Of a stretch of 64,000 bases of DNA, positions 62,379-64,000 are shown one piece after another. The notes under the pieces were generated by a model, which was not told the DNA's origin, made no database searches, and saw only the letters and a program-made list of their open reading frames with translations. This DNA is from Variovorax sp. CF079 (lineage in GTDB: Bacteria; Pseudomonadota; Gammaproteobacteria; Burkholderiales; Burkholderiaceae_C), in the NCBI RefSeq assembly GCF_900101545.1, contig NZ_FMZU01000018.1, positions 114,158-178,157 of the forward strand. The letters run 5' to 3'. Position numbers and translations under genes: made by a program. Position 1 is the first letter of the stretch; the number at the start of each line of letters is the position of its first letter.

Positions 62379-63883
62379 AGCTCGCAGACATCCAGCAGGC
62401 CGCAGGCCTCAAGACCCCCATCCGCCACCAGCTCTTCATCGACGGCCGATTCGTCGACGCCGAGTCGGGCGAGACGCTGGCCACGCTCAATCCGCACGAC
62501 AACTCGACCATCGTGGAAGTCGCGCTGGCCGGCAAGGCCGACGTCGACCGTGCCGTGGCCGCGGCGAAGCGCGCCTTCCCGGCCTGGAGCCGCATGGCCG
62601 CGGCCGACCGAGGACGCATTCTGCTCAAGCTCGCAGACCTGATCGAGGCCAACGCCGAAGAGCTCGCGCGCCTCGAATCGCTGGACACCGGCCATCCGGT
62701 GCGCGACTCGCGCAAGCTCGACGTGCCGCGCACGGCGGCCTGCTTCCGCTACTTCGGCGGCATGGCCGACAAGTTCCAGGGCGAGACCATTCCGGTGGAG
62801 GAGGGCTTCCTCAACTACACGCTGCGCGAGCCGGTCGGCATCGTGGGCCAGGTGGTGCCGTGGAACTTCCCGCTCATGTTCACCAGCTGGAAGATGGCGC
62901 CCGCGCTCGCGGCCGGCAACTGCATCGTGATGAAGCCGGCCGAGATCACGCCGCTCAGCTCGCTCAAGATCGTCGAGCTCATGGCCGAGGCCGGCATGCC
63001 CGCCGGCGTGGTCAACATGCTGCCGGGGCTGGGCAGCGTCGCGGGCCAGTACATCGCCGAGCATCCCGAGATCGCGAAGATCGCGTTCACCGGCAGCACC
63101 GCCACCGGCCGGCGCATCGTGCAGGCCAGTGCCGGCAACCTCAAGAAGGTGCAGTTGGAACTCGGCGGCAAGGGGCCCAACATCGTGTTCGAAGACGCCT
63201 TCCTGCCCGCCGCCGTCAACGGCAGCGCCTGGGCCATCTTCCACAACCAGGGGCAGGCCTGCATCGCGGGCTCGCGCCTGATGCTGCACGAGAAGATCGC
63301 CGACGCCTTTCTCGACCAGTTCATTCCGCTCGCCAAGTCCATCCGGCTTGGCAATCCGCTCGACGATGCGACCGAGATGGGTCCGCTCACGAGCGCTCAG
63401 CACCGCGAACGCGTGCTGAGCTATGTCGAAGTGGCGAAAGGCGAGGGCGGAGAATTGCTCGCCGGCGGCAGCTCGCCCGGCGGCGAACTCGCGAAAGGCT
63501 GCTACGTCGAGCCGACGGTGGTGCGCGCAAAGTCGTGGCGCGACCGCGTGGCGCAGGAGGAGGTTTTCGGCCCCTTCGTCACCGTGCTCACCTTCAAGGA
63601 CGACGCCGAGGCGATGCAGATCGCCAACGGCACCGACTACGGCCTCGGCAGCGGCCTGTGGACCAGCAACCTGCAGCGCGCGCACAGGGTCGCGCGCGAC
63701 CTGCATGCGGGCATGGTCTGGATCAACAGCTACAAGCGCGTCAACCCGGGCTCGCCCTTCGGCGGCGTCGGCCAGAGCGGCTATGGGCGCGAGATGGGCT
63801 TCGATGCGATGCGCGAGTACACCCAGGTCAAGAGCGTCTGGGTCAACATCGATGCGCAGATCCCGCCGCACTTCCAGCGCTGA
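62375..63883 (+). CDS. hapE: Aldehyde dehydrogenase, likely 4-hydroxymuconic semialdehyde dehydrogenase
   Basis: 502 residues. NAD-binding Rossmann domain, catalytic Glu in LELGGKGPNIVF and catalytic Cys in FHNQGQACIAGSRL; general-base and oxyanion residues are also in place (VVPWNFPLMF). In the hap/pnp pathway the homologue oxidises 4-hydroxymuconic semialdehyde to maleylacetate. The neighbours support this role; substrate is inferred from context only. Confidence 0.9.
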   Translation: MKLADIQQAAGLKTPIRHQLFIDGRFVDAESGETLATLNPHDNSTIVEVALAGKADVDRAVAAAKRAFPAWSRMAAADRGRILLKLADLIEANAEELARLESLDTGHPVRDSRKLDVPRTAACFRYFGGMADKFQGETIPVEEGFLNYTLREPVGIVGQVVPWNFPLMFTSWKMAPALAAGNCIVMKPAEITPLSSLKIVELMAEAGMPAGVVNMLPGLGSVAGQYIAEHPEIAKIAFTGSTATGRRIVQASAGNLKKVQLELGGKGPNIVFEDAFLPAAVNGSAWAIFHNQGQACIAGSRLMLHEKIADAFLDQFIPLAKSIRLGNPLDDATEMGPLTSAQHRERVLSYVEVAKGEGGELLAGGSSPGGELAKGCYVEPTVVRAKSWRDRVAQEEVFGPFVTVLTFKDDAEAMQIANGTDYGLGSGLWTSNLQRAHRVARDLHAGMVWINSYKRVNPGSPFGGVGQSGYGREMGFDAMREYTQVKSVWVNIDAQIPPHFQR

Positions 63884-63887
63884 TGCC

Positions 63888-64000
63888 ATGGCCATGCGCG
63901 ACTTCGTCTACACCAGCCAGCCGCAGCGCGTGGTCTTCGGCGCCGGCAGCCTCGCCCACCTGGCGCGCGAGATCGACGCGCTGGGCGCGCGCCGCGCGCT
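63888..64000 (+). CDS. hapF: Maleylacetate reductase, 3' end outside the window
   Basis: Reads MAMRDFVYTSQPQRVVFGAG then SLAHLAREIDALGARRA to the window end, the N-terminus of an iron-containing alcohol dehydrogenase of the maleylacetate reductase type (QxxRVVFGxGxL). It starts four bases after the hapE stop. The enzyme reduces maleylacetate to 3-oxoadipate with NAD(P)H, completing the hydroquinone route. Confidence 0.9.
   Translation, partial: MAMRDFVYTSQPQRVVFGAGSLAHLAREIDALGARRA

Noticed and set aside
1..64000. CRISPR arrays, transposases, integrases and prophage genes
   Set aside because: None found; the only tandem or dispersed repeats are the short ones listed.

Overview
This 64 kb window is high-GC chromosomal DNA from a betaproteobacterium. 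The gene content (dusB-fis-purH, thiD-hemL with a divergent rubredoxin and pilGHIJ-chpA, yqgE-ruvX-pyrR-pyrB-pyrC', tamA-tamB, pcaGH) fits Burkholderiales and best fits the Comamonadaceae, near Variovorax or Acidovorax. That placement rests on recognised protein families and gene order; no database search was run. Almost all DNA is coding, genes sit in tight same-strand runs with 1-4 base start/stop overlaps, and no phage, transposase, IS element or CRISPR array was seen.

Layout. 1-9136 is housekeeping: a MOSC protein cut by the window edge, ychF, a glutathione transferase, a YqaA-type membrane protein, dusB-fis-purH, a small secreted-protein gene broken by an 8-bp tandem duplication, hemL, thiD and a 56-residue rubredoxin. 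9214-18823 is a twitching-motility chemosensory operon, pilG-pilH-pilI-pilJ-chpA, without the usual methyltransferase and methylesterase genes. 18843-24869 holds photolyase and, starting divergently within the same CATG, the yqgE-ruvX-pyrR-pyrB-pyrC'-plsC run; pyrC' encodes a dihydroorotase-like protein that has lost its metal-binding histidines.

26762-33687 is a complete eight-gene Nit1C cluster: MSMEG_0572-like protein, nitrilase, radical SAM protein, GNAT, AIR-synthase-like protein, glycosyltransferase, MSMEG_0570-like protein and flavin monooxygenase-like protein. It is divergent from a MocR/GntR-type regulator, with an array of TTGATYGC repeats in the shared intergenic region. Clusters of this type have been linked to nitrogen starvation and to growth on cyanide as nitrogen source, but the chemistry is not resolved. 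A NadM-Nudix gene converges on its end. 34771-36272 is a sparsely coding stretch with small orphan genes, bounded by tRNA-Arg(CCT).

36372-49659 contains tamA-tamB, a 2OG-Fe(II) oxygenase, a MoxR/VWA operon, cytochrome c4, and the protocatechuate dioxygenase genes pcaHG with a divergent LysR regulator. 49635-57895 has a DUF1841 gene, a zinc-ribbon/nucleotidyl-cyclase/ATPase/TPR protein, a redoxin, a LysR regulator, a GT-C-like membrane protein and a UbiA-family prenyltransferase resembling DPPR synthase.

58088 to the end is a catabolic operon: the two subunits of hydroquinone 1,2-dioxygenase, a Tat-exported flavoprotein resembling 3-ketosteroid delta1-dehydrogenase, a c-type cytochrome, an NTF2/ketosteroid-isomerase-fold protein, a 4-hydroxymuconic semialdehyde dehydrogenase candidate and the start of a maleylacetate reductase. 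I infer that the flavoprotein, cytochrome and NTF2 protein may aromatise an alicyclic ketone to hydroquinone before ring cleavage. This operon and the Nit1C cluster are the most promising places for undescribed biology.
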